A stretch of 64,000 nucleotides of DNA from JAKACA01 sp052143575 (GCA_052143575.1 JBKQSP010000041.1:1-64000), one strand, 5' to 3'; positions 33,277-42,147 are shown, counted from the first letter of the stretch. Program-made: numbers and translations. The notes: generated by a model not told the origin, from the letters alone.

Positions 33277-34893
33277 TCAGGACGTGCGGCCGCCGCGGCG
33301 GCGGGCGATCAGCCAGGCCGCCGTGCCGCCGATGGCCACGCCGGCGACGACGATGAGGGCGCTGAGTCCCGTTGGCAGCCCACGGGAGGGCGCCTTTGTC
33401 GGGCGCGGTGTCGTCGACGTGCTGGTAGGGGCGGTCGTCGCGGTCGTCGTCGTGCCGCCGCCGGCGCCCGTCGTGGTCGTCGTGCCTCCCGCTGCCGGGG
33501 CGCTGAAGGCGACGACGCGGTCGGAGGACGGGGCGAGCAGGAGCCCGTCGCCGACGCTCGGGGTCGGGAAGTGATTGGCAGGCGTCCCGACCTGAGCCTG
33601 CTGGCGTACCTGACCGGTCCTCGGGTCGAGCCCGTAGAGCTCGCCGTTCTGGCCGATCGTCCAGACGAGGCCGGCGGCCACGAGGGGCGGGCCGCCGCCG
33701 GTGTCCGAGCTCCAGCGGAGGTGGAGCGCCGGAGGCGAGACGCCGACCGCGATGGCGACGACGCCGCTCAAGCACGGCAGGTACACCGTGGACCCGATCA
33801 CGGCGCTCCCGCCGTCGATGTCGTTGCTGCAGAGCGATCCGAGCTCCGCCTCCTGCCCGCCGATGCCGCCGAGGTGCGTGCGGTTCAGCAGGAAGGCGAT
33901 GCGCGACTTCCCTGCGGCCACGACCGCCCCGTCGGTGAGCAGCGCCGGCTCCATCGAGAGGTCGAGATCACTGGCGTTGTCGGAGGCCCACGTGCTCGGG
34001 GCGAAGTACTGCAGGAGCCGCAGCGACGAGGAGAGCTCGAGCACCGAATCGCTGTCGTCGTAGGCCTCGGCTGTCGACTTCACCGATCCGTTGCCCGCCT
34101 CTACCCAGATGTCGCCCTCGTTGTCGACAGCGGGCGCCGCCCCCCCCATCCAGATGGCCCCTTGGTCGTCGCCCGCTGCGGAGTCGACCTCGAAGTCGAG
34201 GGGCGTGCCGCCCGTCTCGCCGGCACCCACGACCCAGCCGTGGTACGTCGAGCAGTCGCCGTAGTTGCCGCCGAAGCCGAACACGACCCTGCCGGCGTCG
34301 AGGGTCAGCCCGGTCCGCTGCAAGATGGCGGCGGGCGCCGAGCCCGGCGGGTCGACGCGCTCGTTCAGCTCCACGGCGCCGGAGGCGAGGCTGAGGCCGA
34401 TGAGGTGGTGGCTCGGGCTTCCATCGAGGAATTCGTCGGCGACGAGGAAGATCTCGGAGCGGGATTGGTCGATCACCGGTGTGCCCGTGATCCCCACCTC
34501 GGGCGTGATGTCCCCGCAGGGCAGTGAGCCGGACGGCACCGGCGTGCCCACGTGCCGTGACCAGTCGATTGCCCCGGTGGCGGCCGAGAGGGCGTAGACG
34601 GTGTCGTTCTCCGTCGCGACGTACACCCGGCCGCCATCGGCGAGGGGCTCGCCGAAGATCTGACCGTCGAGACTGGGAGAGGTCCACACCGGCTGGGCGG
34701 TTCTCACGGCCGAGATGGAGGCGACGACGCCGCTGCCGGCGGCATCGCCGTGGTACACCGTGAAGGCGCTCGGATCGAAGGAAGGCGACTGCGCCTCCGC
34801 ACCCGGTGGTGCCGCGAGGTCGAGGGCCGAGACGGTGAGGGCACAGAGGGCGCAGATCGCCGTCACTCTGGCCTTGTCGAAGGGACGGCGCAC
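33277..34893 (-). CDS. Membrane-anchored PQQ-like beta-propeller protein
   Basis: A 538-aa protein with an N-terminal signal segment (VTAICALCALTVSAL). About 420 residues follow with PQQ/outer-membrane-assembly-type blades: GRVYVATENDTVYALSAATGAIDW, PVIDQSRSEIFLVADEF, GLVWTIGQNGELYGLDPRTGQV. The tail is a Thr/Pro-rich stalk followed by one C-terminal transmembrane helix (GLSALIVVAGVAIGGTAAWLIA) and RRRGG, giving an extracellular propeller held by the membrane. The GTG start at 34893 lies 11 bp after the double-DUF427 gene. No cofactor ligand or active site is recognised; it is more likely a binding or scaffold protein than a dehydrogenase. Confidence 0.8.
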   Translation of the reverse strand: MRRPFDKARVTAICALCALTVSALDLAAPPGAEAQSPSFDPSAFTVYHGDAAGSGVVASISAVRTAQPVWTSPSLDGQIFGEPLADGGRVYVATENDTVYALSAATGAIDWSRHVGTPVPSGSLPCGDITPEVGITGTPVIDQSRSEIFLVADEFLDGSPSHHLIGLSLASGAVELNERVDPPGSAPAAILQRTGLTLDAGRVVFGFGGNYGDCSTYHGWVVGAGETGGTPLDFEVDSAAGDDQGAIWMGGAAPAVDNEGDIWVEAGNGSVKSTAEAYDDSDSVLELSSSLRLLQYFAPSTWASDNASDLDLSMEPALLTDGAVVAAGKSRIAFLLNRTHLGGIGGQEAELGSLCSNDIDGGSAVIGSTVYLPCLSGVVAIAVGVSPPALHLRWSSDTGGGPPLVAAGLVWTIGQNGELYGLDPRTGQVRQQAQVGTPANHFPTPSVGDGLLLAPSSDRVVAFSAPAAGGTTTTTGAGGGTTTTATTAPTSTSTTPRPTKAPSRGLPTGLSALIVVAGVAIGGTAAWLIARRRGGRTS

Positions 34894-34904
34894 CGCTCGC
34901 CGTC

Positions 34905-35654
34905 TCAGGAGAAGTGCGTCGCCGGCCGCTCGAGCAGAACCCCGTCGAGCCTGATGTCGACCCTCTCGTTGTAGAACGCCACGAGACCAGCGATGCCTGC
35001 CGACTCGTGAGCCGGGTGCCGGTACCACCAGACGATGTCGTCGTAGGTCGTGTCCTCGCTCTTCACCGAGTAGTACTCGGCTGTGCCCTTATAGGGGCAG
35101 CGCGTCGTGGCGGCCGAGGGCAGGAGGAGGTCGAGGCGCACGTCTGTCTTCGGGAGGTAGTAGCGGACGGGCAGGCCAGTTTCGAAGAGCAGCACCGGCC
35201 GGACGGAGTCCGCCACCGTGACGCCCCCGATCTCGACCTCAACGTGGCGAGAGCTGCGCAGCACGTCGACTCTCGTGTGGGGGTCGCGTGGGTGTACGTA
35301 GACCTGCTCGTCCTCCTCGAACCAGGCGTCCATGGCCTCCCAGTCGAAGCGGATGGCCCCGCGCAGCTCCTCGATGGGGGAGTCGGGATAGCGCCAGGCG
35401 GCATCGGCGGCGGCGGCGCCGCTCGTCGTCACCGTGAAGAAGGCGGCCTCGCCACGACTCGGTGAGTGCTCGGTCTTCCCGGACGCAACGAGAAGGGCCG
35501 TCCGGACGTCCTCGGCCGGGATGTAGTACGCCGGGTAATACGGGACCTCCCAGACGAGCAACGGGCGCGTCGTGTCCGCCACGAGCTCCCCGCCGAGAAA
35601 GGTCCGCACCCGCTTGTGTCCCTGCTCGACCCGCACGCGTCCTCGATCGGTCAT
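34905..35654 (-). CDS. DUF427-domain protein, tandem duplication
   Basis: A 249-aa cytoplasmic protein made of two DUF427 domains, ~1-115 and ~120-245. Each repeats 'RVRV..G...V.TFLGGE.VADT.RPLLVWE....PAYYIP..DV', 'CPYKG.A.YYSV' and a late 'W.Y..P'. The function is not known; the fold is a small beta barrel. Its ATG overlaps the AlkD-like stop by four bases (ATGA), so it is coupled to that gene and followed closely by the PQQ-like protein gene. Confidence 0.85.
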   Translation of the reverse strand: MTDRGRVRVEQGHKRVRTFLGGELVADTTRPLLVWEVPYYPAYYIPAEDVRTALLVASGKTEHSPSRGEAAFFTVTTSGAAAADAAWRYPDSPIEELRGAIRFDWEAMDAWFEEDEQVYVHPRDPHTRVDVLRSSRHVEVEIGGVTVADSVRPVLLFETGLPVRYYLPKTDVRLDLLLPSAATTRCPYKGTAEYYSVKSEDTTYDDIVWWYRHPAHESAGIAGLVAFYNERVDIRLDGVLLERPATHFS

Positions 35655-36403
35655 GCCGAGAGATTACGGGGGCGTCGGCGGTGCTCCTGGCGCAGCAACT
35701 CGGCATCAGCCGGTTGCAGGCACTTCACGACTTCGGTGAGCGTCACACCGGAGAGGCGCTGAACCCGCGGCCGCACCCACTCCAGCACGAGCTCGGGGCG
35801 CCGCCGCCCCGTGTCCCGCAGAATCCAGCCGATGGCCTTGCGGATGAAGAACTCCTTCTCCTCGAGGAGCCGGTCGGCGTAGGAGAAGAACAGATCAGGG
35901 TTGCCGGCGCCTCGCCGCAGCGGCACGAGGAGCGCCAGCATGGCCGATCGGCGCAGCCAGAAGTCGTCGTCGGCGATCCAGCGGTCGAGCGTGGCGACCG
36001 TTTCCGGATGGGCCTCCACGACGCTCCCGACGACCTGGGCGGCAAGTGAGTCGACGAGCGCCCAGGTGCGCGACGCTCGTAGCAAGGTTTCGAGGAGCTC
36101 GAGATCGTCCGGGCCGAGGCAGCCGGTGTGCATCGTGAGGAGCTCGACGGCGAGCATGCGGCGCTCGTGGACAGGGACAGCCCAGAGTGCCGACACCAGT
36201 GCGACGAGGGGGTCGTGCTCGGTCACCGGGTAGACATCGCCGACGCGCCCCGCCACGTGGCGCATGGCAGGGACCGAAACGCCGAGGAACTCGAGGTCGC
36301 TCTTCAGATAGGCGCGCTCCGAGATCGCCCGCTCCGGCGTCCCGAGGCTGCGTAGCTGTTGCTCCAGCTCCGCCGCCACGGTGACGGCCGCCGTCGCCGA
36401 CAT
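35651..36403 (-). CDS. DNA alkylation repair protein, AlkD-like HEAT-repeat glycosylase
   Basis: A 250-aa all-helical protein matching the AlkD/DNA alkylation repair family. Key parts are YLKSDLEFLGVSVPAMRHVA near the N-terminus, W(A/V)LVDSLAAQVVGSVV, DDDFWLRRSAMLALLV and EEKEFFIRKAIGWILRDTGR. AlkD-type enzymes remove cationic alkylpurines such as 3-methyladenine through HEAT repeats that hold the DNA; conserved W, D and R of the binding concave face appear present. One base separates it from the adenylate kinase stop, and it overlaps the double-DUF427 gene, so all three are co-translated. Confidence 0.88.
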   Translation of the reverse strand: MSATAAVTVAAELEQQLRSLGTPERAISERAYLKSDLEFLGVSVPAMRHVAGRVGDVYPVTEHDPLVALVSALWAVPVHERRMLAVELLTMHTGCLGPDDLELLETLLRASRTWALVDSLAAQVVGSVVEAHPETVATLDRWIADDDFWLRRSAMLALLVPLRRGAGNPDLFFSYADRLLEEKEFFIRKAIGWILRDTGRRRPELVLEWVRPRVQRLSGVTLTEVVKCLQPADAELLRQEHRRRPRNLSA

Positions 36404-36404
36404 C

Positions 36405-36971
36405 TCAGCGGGCGGAGAGCGCCGCCAGCGTGGCGTCGAGGACGTCCTGCGGCGACGAGGTGGCGTCGATGGTGACGAGGAGGCCGCGGTTTCGGTAGTA
36501 CTCGAGCAGCGGCTCGGTCTCGGAGTGGAAGATTCGCAGGCGGCGCTCGATCACGGCAGTATCGGCGTCGTCGAGGCGACCAGCCGACGAGCGACCTTGG
36601 AGGCGTTCTCGGACGACGTCGTCGGGGACGGCCATGTAGACGACAGCGTCGGCCGTCGCCCCGAGGGGAAGGGCCTGCTGGAACGCCATCTCAGCTTGCC
36701 GCAGCGTCCGGGGGAAGCCGTCGAGCACGTAGCCCCCGCTCGTCACGGCCCGAGCGATCGGTTCGCGCAGGAGCTCGAGCACGATCTCGTCGGGGACGAG
36801 ATCTCCGGACTGCACGTAGTCGGAGACGAGCTTTCCGATCTCGGTGGCATCGGCGAGGTGGTCACGCAGCAGCTCGCCCGAAGAGATGTGCGTAGCGCCC
36901 AGGCGCGCCGCCAGCAGGGGTCCTTGCGTGCCCTTGCCCGAACCGGGGGCTCCGAGGAGGATGAGTCGCAC
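36405..36971 (-). CDS. adk: Adenylate kinase, short form
   Basis: A 188-aa nucleoside monophosphate kinase with the P-loop GAPGSGKGT at residues 7-15. The AMP-binding motif THISSGELLR and GGYVLDGFPRTLRQAE are followed by DDVVRERLQGR and a short lid. It lacks the long zinc-binding LID of many bacterial adenylate kinases (~210+ aa). Reaction: ATP + AMP to two ADP. The gene is not in a ribosomal protein operon, so it may be a second copy or the only one displaced. It starts 36 bp after an AIM24 gene and runs into the DNA-repair pair. The GTG start at 36971 is in line with the P-loop position. Confidence 0.9.
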   Translation of the reverse strand: MRLILLGAPGSGKGTQGPLLAARLGATHISSGELLRDHLADATEIGKLVSDYVQSGDLVPDEIVLELLREPIARAVTSGGYVLDGFPRTLRQAEMAFQQALPLGATADAVVYMAVPDDVVRERLQGRSSAGRLDDADTAVIERRLRIFHSETEPLLEYYRNRGLLVTIDATSSPQDVLDATLAALSAR

Positions 36972-37007
36972 AGGGGCAGAGATCGATCTCGAGGGCGGCG
37001 GCGACAG

Positions 37008-37904
37008 CTACCAGCGCTGCTGCGTTGCCCCTGAGCTGCTCACGACATAGCCGACCATCTCCGGCCGGCGGAAGACGGACTGCACGGCGACACGGCCGGG
37101 GCCGTAGAGGGTCAGCCAGGCCGTCTTCGTCTGCATGCGGGCCGAGGCGAACCAGTAGGTGCCGCCCGGGTACTCGAAGTGCAGTCGCATCTGCACGCTC
37201 GGGTCCTTGTAGATGAGGGCGCTCGGCTGTACGAGGATGTTCTGGCCTTGGGCGAGGTCGCGGATGAAGACGTTGCCGGGCGAGTGCAAAAGGAGCAGTC
37301 CCGGTCCGGCCTGGGCCGTGAAACGGTCCAACATCATGCCCATCGGATAGTGGGTTTCCTGGTCGTCTCCGCTCTGGGTGTTGTACCAGATGTTGCTCTG
37401 GTGCCACTGATAGGCGACGTTGCCGGTCGCTACGAGGAAGCGGTGCTCGGCTACGTCGATCGCCTGGTTCGCCTGCATCGGGACGGCGATCGTCTCGCCG
37501 GGGTCGTCGTGGCTGAAAGCGATGTGCCCGGGCCCCGCCGCCCTCATCATGACGAGTGGCATGCCGGCGAGCATGCGGTTCCACCCACCCGCCATGGGGA
37601 GCGCCTCGGTGCGCACGGTCGGGCTCATGAACAGCAGGACGTGATGCGAGAAGTAGACCCAGTCGTCCTCGTGCAATCCGAAGTCGGCAACCGGCACGTA
37701 CTTACCGCTGATCTGGCACGTCGAGCGGCTGAAGTGGATGCGAGCCATGTCCCGGATGGGCGGCTGCTCACCCCACCCGGAGTCCGAGACGTGCTCGCGG
37801 ACATCCACCGGAGCGCCGCAGTGCGGGCACGTTGCGTCGACCGTGTCGCTCGCCATGCGGCAGTACGGGCGCGTGTAAGCGCCCGCCTGTGGAGGCATCG
37901 CCAT
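37008..37904 (-). CDS. AIM24-family protein with partial zinc ribbon
   Basis: A 298-aa protein. Near the N-terminus there is a CPHC (Cys26, Cys29) with no matching second CxxC, so it is half a zinc knuckle at best. The rest matches the AIM24 (TerD-like beta sandwich) family: FSRSTCQISGKYVPVADFGL, PGHIAFSHDDPGETIAVPM and GPGLLLLHSPGNVFIRDLAQG. The function is unknown; such proteins are usually found with SPFH proteins. It is 9 bp downstream of the other AIM24 gene and 36 bp from adk. The start is ATG37904 because a spacing of 9 bp to the upstream stop suggests coupling; ATG37856 is possible. Confidence 0.8.
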   Translation of the reverse strand: MAMPPQAGAYTRPYCRMASDTVDATCPHCGAPVDVREHVSDSGWGEQPPIRDMARIHFSRSTCQISGKYVPVADFGLHEDDWVYFSHHVLLFMSPTVRTEALPMAGGWNRMLAGMPLVMMRAAGPGHIAFSHDDPGETIAVPMQANQAIDVAEHRFLVATGNVAYQWHQSNIWYNTQSGDDQETHYPMGMMLDRFTAQAGPGLLLLHSPGNVFIRDLAQGQNILVQPSALIYKDPSVQMRLHFEYPGGTYWFASARMQTKTAWLTLYGPGRVAVQSVFRRPEMVGYVVSSSGATQQRW

Positions 37905-37913
37905 GACCGGCCC

Positions 37914-38714
37914 CTATTCCGTGGCGCCGGCGTGCACGTACATCGACTGGATGCCGACCCGTCCCGGCCCGGTCATCTCGGCGAGGTACATGCCATGGCG
38001 CATGAGCCCGGTCTTCACGTTCTGCTGCACGGTGTTCATCGTCACGCCCGAGTCCTTGTAGAGGAAGCCCCCGGGCTCGATGAGGATCTTCTCGCCTTCG
38101 GTGAGCGTCTTCTGGAAGACGTTTCCGTACCCGTGCAAGAGCAGCAGACCAGGCTCGTTGGCGGTGACGAAACGGTCCATGTACATACCCTCGCCGCCGT
38201 GCAGGACGTTGGCGAGGCCCTTGATGCGCACGAAGGAGTACGTGAGCGAGTGCGTGCCGGCGAGGAAGGCGTGCTCCCTGACGTCGATCTCCATCGACGG
38301 GTGGAGCGGCAGCACGACGACCTCACCGGTGGCGTCGCGGGACAAGGCGATGCGACCGGGGCCATGGGCGACGCTGATGATGTGCGGCATGCCGCCGAGC
38401 ATGCGTTTCATGCCGCCGCCGGTATTGAGCGCCGACATCGGGACCTGCGGCTCCTTCCACAACATGACGTGGTGCTCGAAGAACACGGCGTCACCCTGGG
38501 CGAGCGCCAGCTCGGCGACCGGGACGATCTCGCCCTCGATCTGGCAGGTGGAACTGGAGAAGTGGAATTCGGTCATGTCGCGCAAGCGGGGCGCCTCGGT
38601 CCATCCGGAGTCGCTCACCAGGTTCTTCTGGTCCAGCGGCGCCCCACAGGTGGAGCAGGAGGTGCGATCGGCCTCGTTTTGCGCCTTGCACCACTGACAC
38701 TCGATGCGCTGCAT
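37914..38714 (-). CDS. AIM24-family protein with zinc ribbon
   Basis: A 266-aa protein whose first 25 residues are a zinc ribbon (Cys6, Cys9, Cys20, Cys23: CQWC ... CSTC). The remainder is an AIM24 beta sandwich with the same block order as its neighbour (FSSSTCQIEGEIVPVAEL, GGMPHIISVAHGPGRIALSR, NEPGLLLLHGYGNVF). It is clearly paralogous to the downstream AIM24 gene. GGAGGAG lies 6 bases upstream of ATG38714. It belongs to the SPFH-AIM24-AIM24 run. Confidence 0.85.
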   Translation of the reverse strand: MQRIECQWCKAQNEADRTSCSTCGAPLDQKNLVSDSGWTEAPRLRDMTEFHFSSSTCQIEGEIVPVAELALAQGDAVFFEHHVMLWKEPQVPMSALNTGGGMKRMLGGMPHIISVAHGPGRIALSRDATGEVVVLPLHPSMEIDVREHAFLAGTHSLTYSFVRIKGLANVLHGGEGMYMDRFVTANEPGLLLLHGYGNVFQKTLTEGEKILIEPGGFLYKDSGVTMNTVQQNVKTGLMRHGMYLAEMTGPGRVGIQSMYVHAGATE

Positions 38715-38828
38715 GGGCCGCTCCTCCCTGTCGAGCGCCTGGATCAGGCGAAGTCAGGGGCACTGTAGCTCCGAGTGGCCTGCCTGGTCCGAAGCTGAAC
38801 GTGGCGGCCAGACCGGCCGGCCATGCTG

Positions 38829-40043
38829 TCAGGACGCCGGCGGGGCTTCCTGGGTGGGCGTCCCGCACGAGTCGCAGAACTTGGCGCCCGCCCGGAGCTC
38901 GGCCTGGCAGTTGGCACATTTCGCCTGCGTGGGCGTCCCGCACGAGTCGCAGAACTTGGCGCCCGCCCGGAGCTCGGCGTTGCAGTTCGAACAGAGGAGC
39001 CCGTCGGCAGCAGGCGTCGCTGGCTGGGCAGCCTCTGCCGCCTGCTCCGCTGGCTGTTGGGGGGAGGGCGGAGCCGGTGCTGCTTGCGCGTAGCCCTGTG
39101 GAGGGGCTGCCGGCTGCGGCGGGGGGGCGTAACCGGCACCACCTCCGGCGAAACCCGGAGCGGGCGGTGGTGGATAGGGCGGTGCCTGCTGGGGTGCCTG
39201 CATCATCTGGCCGGCCATGCCCATGCCGGCGCCGAAGAACATCGGCGTCACGGCCGCCCCGCCCTGAGCCATGCCCTCACCGGCGCCCTGGAGGGCCTCC
39301 GCTTGCGCAGCCTGCAAGAAGCCCCCTGCCAGGCGGCTGTAGGCCGTGTCGCCGGCGAGCTTCTTCAGACGGGCGCTGTCCTCCTCGGCAAGGTTGACGT
39401 CGAGGTTGCCGAGGCGCGAGATCGTGACCCCGTAGTTCTCGAGCTGGGCGTCCGCCGCGGGCATGACGGCCGCCTCGATGTCGGGGCTGTGAGCAGACAG
39501 CCCCAGGATGGGCCAGGTTCCCGTCATGAGCTGCGTCGTCACGGTCGTGCGGGTGACCTTGAGGAGCTGCTCGGCCACCCAGCCCGTGATGGCGTCGTTG
39601 TTCGATACGTCCACCGTGCCGGTCAGGTTCAGGATGAGCTTCGTCGGATCCGTGATCCTGATGGCGTACTCGCCGAAGGCCCGCAGCGTGACGACGAGGC
39701 CCGTCTGAGGGTCCTGCACGTCGTCGAGGCGCCCGCCGAAACGGTTGTTCGGGTACTCCCGTGTGCCGACGAAATAGAGCTCAGCCTTGAAGGCGTCCCC
39801 CCCAGACGCCCAGTCGATGAACATCCCGAGGAAGGGCAGCTCCTTGGCGTCGAGGGTGTGCTGGCCCGGCGGCACGACACCCATGACCTGACCTTGACTC
39901 ATGAAGACGGCGACGGCGTCGGGCTCGACGATGGCGCGACTGAACTTGCGGATGTTCTGGTCGGGCCACTTGAAGACGATCTGGCCCTTGTGGGTGTCGG
40001 GAACGGCGATGAACTCCCGCCGTGCCTCGTGCATCAGCCCCAT
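38829..40043 (-). CDS. SPFH/Band-7 domain protein with duplicated C-terminal zinc ribbons
   Basis: A 404-aa protein. Residues ~1-260 form an SPFH domain of the YdjI-like type (LMHEARREFIAVPDTHKGQIVFKWP, GTREYPNNRFGG, LVVTLRAFGEYAIRITDP), without a transmembrane segment. A Pro/Ala/Gly-rich linker follows (~270-355). Then come two zinc ribbons, each with two CxxC pairs, the two copies sharing the motif AELRAGAKFCDSCGTPTQ. SPFH proteins scaffold membrane patches and often act with PspA- or AIM24-type partners, here the next two genes. ATG40043 has AAGGAG 8 bases upstream. It is divergent from a DUF1707 gene. Confidence 0.88.
   Translation of the reverse strand: MGLMHEARREFIAVPDTHKGQIVFKWPDQNIRKFSRAIVEPDAVAVFMSQGQVMGVVPPGQHTLDAKELPFLGMFIDWASGGDAFKAELYFVGTREYPNNRFGGRLDDVQDPQTGLVVTLRAFGEYAIRITDPTKLILNLTGTVDVSNNDAITGWVAEQLLKVTRTTVTTQLMTGTWPILGLSAHSPDIEAAVMPAADAQLENYGVTISRLGNLDVNLAEEDSARLKKLAGDTAYSRLAGGFLQAAQAEALQGAGEGMAQGGAAVTPMFFGAGMGMAGQMMQAPQQAPPYPPPPAPGFAGGGAGYAPPPQPAAPPQGYAQAAPAPPSPQQPAEQAAEAAQPATPAADGLLCSNCNAELRAGAKFCDSCGTPTQAKCANCQAELRAGAKFCDSCGTPTQEAPPAS
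38854..38978. repeat. Two perfect 50-bp direct repeats encoding the duplicated zinc ribbon
   Basis: Positions 38854-38903 and 38929-38978 are identical over 50 bp and lie in the same frame of the SPFH protein's tail. Identity at the DNA level with third-position sameness implies a recent duplication or gene conversion. Confidence 0.9.
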
Positions 40044-40251
40044 GGTCGTGCTCCTTCGCCCGTCGAGACGTGCCGGCACAGAGCGTACCGGTAGATACCG
40101 CTTGGTGAGATGAGACGGCGCTCGTGGAAAAGCAGTCGGCGGCGGGTTCGAGCGGGCACGATCGACGGGCGGGCAGCAGGACGCCGGCGGGCGCGCCACG
40201 ATGGTGGTGACAGCGGCGAGGCGAAGGCTCGGGGGAAGGAGGTGGCAAAGC

Positions 40252-40905
40252 GTGACGTCCGGCGACGAAGAGCACTACGTCGTGAGCGACACCGAGCGAC
40301 GCGACGCCCTGGCGTCCCTCGTGCAGGCTGCCACGGCGGGCCAGGTGACCCTCGACGAGTTCAGCCGGCGTACCGACATCGTGCTGGGTGCCCGCTCGCG
40401 CCGGGAGCTCGTTGCCGCCCGCGCCGATCTCAGCGTCTCGGTGGCACCGGGGCGGGTCAAGCGGCGCTGGTTCGTGCCCTTCGGCAATCGCGTGCGGCGC
40501 GGGCGCTTCGTGCTGCCGGAGCGCACGACGGCTGTCATCCTCGCCGGCGAGATCCACCTCGACCTGCGTGGAGCGACCCTCGTGGGACCCGAACCGACGA
40601 TCAAGCTGTGGGTCCTCATGGGCAATTTGCGGGTCCTGGCGCCCCGCGGCATCCACGTCGAGGTGGACTCCTCCTCGTTCTTCGGCGGCCGCACGATCGC
40701 CGCCTACGGCCCGCCTCCGAGCGAGGCGACGCCGGTCCTGCGGATCCGGATGATCGACGTGCTCGGTGCCGTCAAGGTGACGGACGACCCGACCCTCTGG
40801 AGCCCCAACCTCACTTCGCCCGAGGTGGCGATCTCGCCGCCGACCGCGCCGCCGGCCACACCGCCGACCCTGGGTCCTCCTGCGTCCGACGCGCCGGCCG
40901 GTTGA
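40252..40905 (+). CDS. DUF1707 / LiaF-like (cell wall-active antibiotics response) protein
   Basis: A 217-aa protein. The first ~60 residues hold the DUF1707 motif VSDTERRDALASLVQAATAG followed by LDEFSRRTDIVLGARSRRE. The second part (GRVKRRWFVPFGNRVRRG, TAVILAGEIHLDLRGA, VLMGNLRVLAPRGI) is a right-handed beta repeat as in LiaF/DUF2154 proteins that respond to envelope stress. No transmembrane helix is seen. GTG40252 is chosen because GAAGGAGG lies about 9 bases upstream. It is transcribed away from the SPFH-AIM24 cluster, sharing the 208-bp spacer. Confidence 0.78.
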   Translation: MTSGDEEHYVVSDTERRDALASLVQAATAGQVTLDEFSRRTDIVLGARSRRELVAARADLSVSVAPGRVKRRWFVPFGNRVRRGRFVLPERTTAVILAGEIHLDLRGATLVGPEPTIKLWVLMGNLRVLAPRGIHVEVDSSSFFGGRTIAAYGPPPSEATPVLRIRMIDVLGAVKVTDDPTLWSPNLTSPEVAISPPTAPPATPPTLGPPASDAPAG

Positions 40906-40931
40906 TCTCGGGGCTGAGCGGTCGTCGCCCC

Positions 40932-42134
40932 TCAGGCGGCTGAGCGCTCGAGGATGTGAACGCCGCAGGCCGAGCCGAGCCCGATGACATGGGCGAGGCC
41001 GACCTTGGCGTCGGGTATCTGACGATCCCCGGCCTCGCCGCGCAGGTGCGTGGCCACCTCCCAGACGTTGGCGATTCCCGTGGCGGCGATCGGGTGGCCC
41101 TTGGACTGCAGGCCGCCCGACACGTTCACGGGCATCGAGCCGTGGCGCCAGGGGGCTCCCGAGTTGAAGAAGTCAGCAGCCCCGCCTTCCTCGCAGAGCA
41201 TGTGGTTGTCGTAGTGCACGAGCTCGGCCGTGGCGAAGCAGTCGTGCAGCTCGACGAGGTCGAGGTCCTCTGGCCCGACGCCGGCCTGCTCGTAGGCCGT
41301 CCGGGCTGCGTTGCGGGTGAGCGTGTTGACGTTGGGGAGGATCTGGCACGCCTCCTCGAACGGGTCAGTCGTGAGCACGGAGGCGGCGACCTTGACGGCT
41401 CTGCGCTGCTGAGTCGGCGAGAGGGTCTTGAGCTTGGCCCCGCTCACGAGGACGGCGGCGGCGGCGCCGTCGCAGTTGGCAGAGCACATCGGGCGGGTGT
41501 TCGGATAGGCGATCATGACGTCGCCCATGATCTGCTCGAGCGTCATGGCCTTCTGGTAGGCGGCGAAGGGGTTGAGGGTGGAGTGAGCGTGGTTCTTCTC
41601 CGAGATGCGGGCGAACAGCTCGAAGCTCGTGCCGCCGTAGCGGTGCCCGTACTCCATGCCGATCTGAGCGAAGACGCCCGGCATCGTCTCGGTGCCGATG
41701 CGTCCGTCGACGGCGGCGACCGCCCCGTAGCGCCCGCTCGGCGACCACGTGCCGCCGTCGGCGGTCCGTGAGCCGCCGGCGAGGAGACCGGCGCCGGCCA
41801 GCTTCTCGACACCGACGGCGAGGCCCATGTCCGCCTCGCCTGCCTTGATCGACATGACGACGGTGCGGAGAGCCGTCGCCCCGGTGGCACAGGCGTTCGT
41901 GACGTTGTAGACGGGGATACCCGTCTGACCGACCTGTTTCTGCACGGCCTGGCCGACACCGAGGCCGCCCATCAGGCTGCCGGCGGCCATCACCCCCATG
42001 TCGCCCATGGTGACCTCGCCGTCGGCGAGCGCCCCCATGACGGCTTGCGAGGCAAGGTCGATCGTGTCCTTGTCCGGGTGCTTGCCGAATTTCGTCATCG
42101 TGATGCCGAGAATCCAGATGTCGTCGGATGCCAC
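40932..42134 (-). CDS. Thiolase-family protein (acetyl-CoA acetyltransferase / lipid-transfer SCP-x type)
   Basis: A 400-aa protein of the SCP-x-type thiolase family. The nucleophilic Cys82 lies in VTNACATGATALR. The conserved KGHPIAATG carries the active-site His (~residue 353), and GLGSACGVHILE is the C-terminal block. It either cleaves 3-ketoacyl-CoA or acts as a retro-aldolase, as in steroid side-chain degradation. The adjacent DUF35 gene 13 bp upstream on the same strand fits the latter, since Ltp2-like enzymes need a DUF35 partner. Confidence 0.88.
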   Translation of the reverse strand: MASDDIWILGITMTKFGKHPDKDTIDLASQAVMGALADGEVTMGDMGVMAAGSLMGGLGVGQAVQKQVGQTGIPVYNVTNACATGATALRTVVMSIKAGEADMGLAVGVEKLAGAGLLAGGSRTADGGTWSPSGRYGAVAAVDGRIGTETMPGVFAQIGMEYGHRYGGTSFELFARISEKNHAHSTLNPFAAYQKAMTLEQIMGDVMIAYPNTRPMCSANCDGAAAAVLVSGAKLKTLSPTQQRRAVKVAASVLTTDPFEEACQILPNVNTLTRNAARTAYEQAGVGPEDLDLVELHDCFATAELVHYDNHMLCEEGGAADFFNSGAPWRHGSMPVNVSGGLQSKGHPIAATGIANVWEVATHLRGEAGDRQIPDAKVGLAHVIGLGSACGVHILERSAA

Positions 42135-42147
42135 GGTTGCCTCGCTC

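Noticed and set aside
31847..33775. 642-aa minus-strand frame over trpB2
   Set aside because: Opposes a well-conserved PLP enzyme; residues show codon-shadow composition.
33277..34893. PQQ-dependent dehydrogenase
   Set aside because: Only the propeller blades are present; no PQQ or metal-binding residues or haem motif were recognised.
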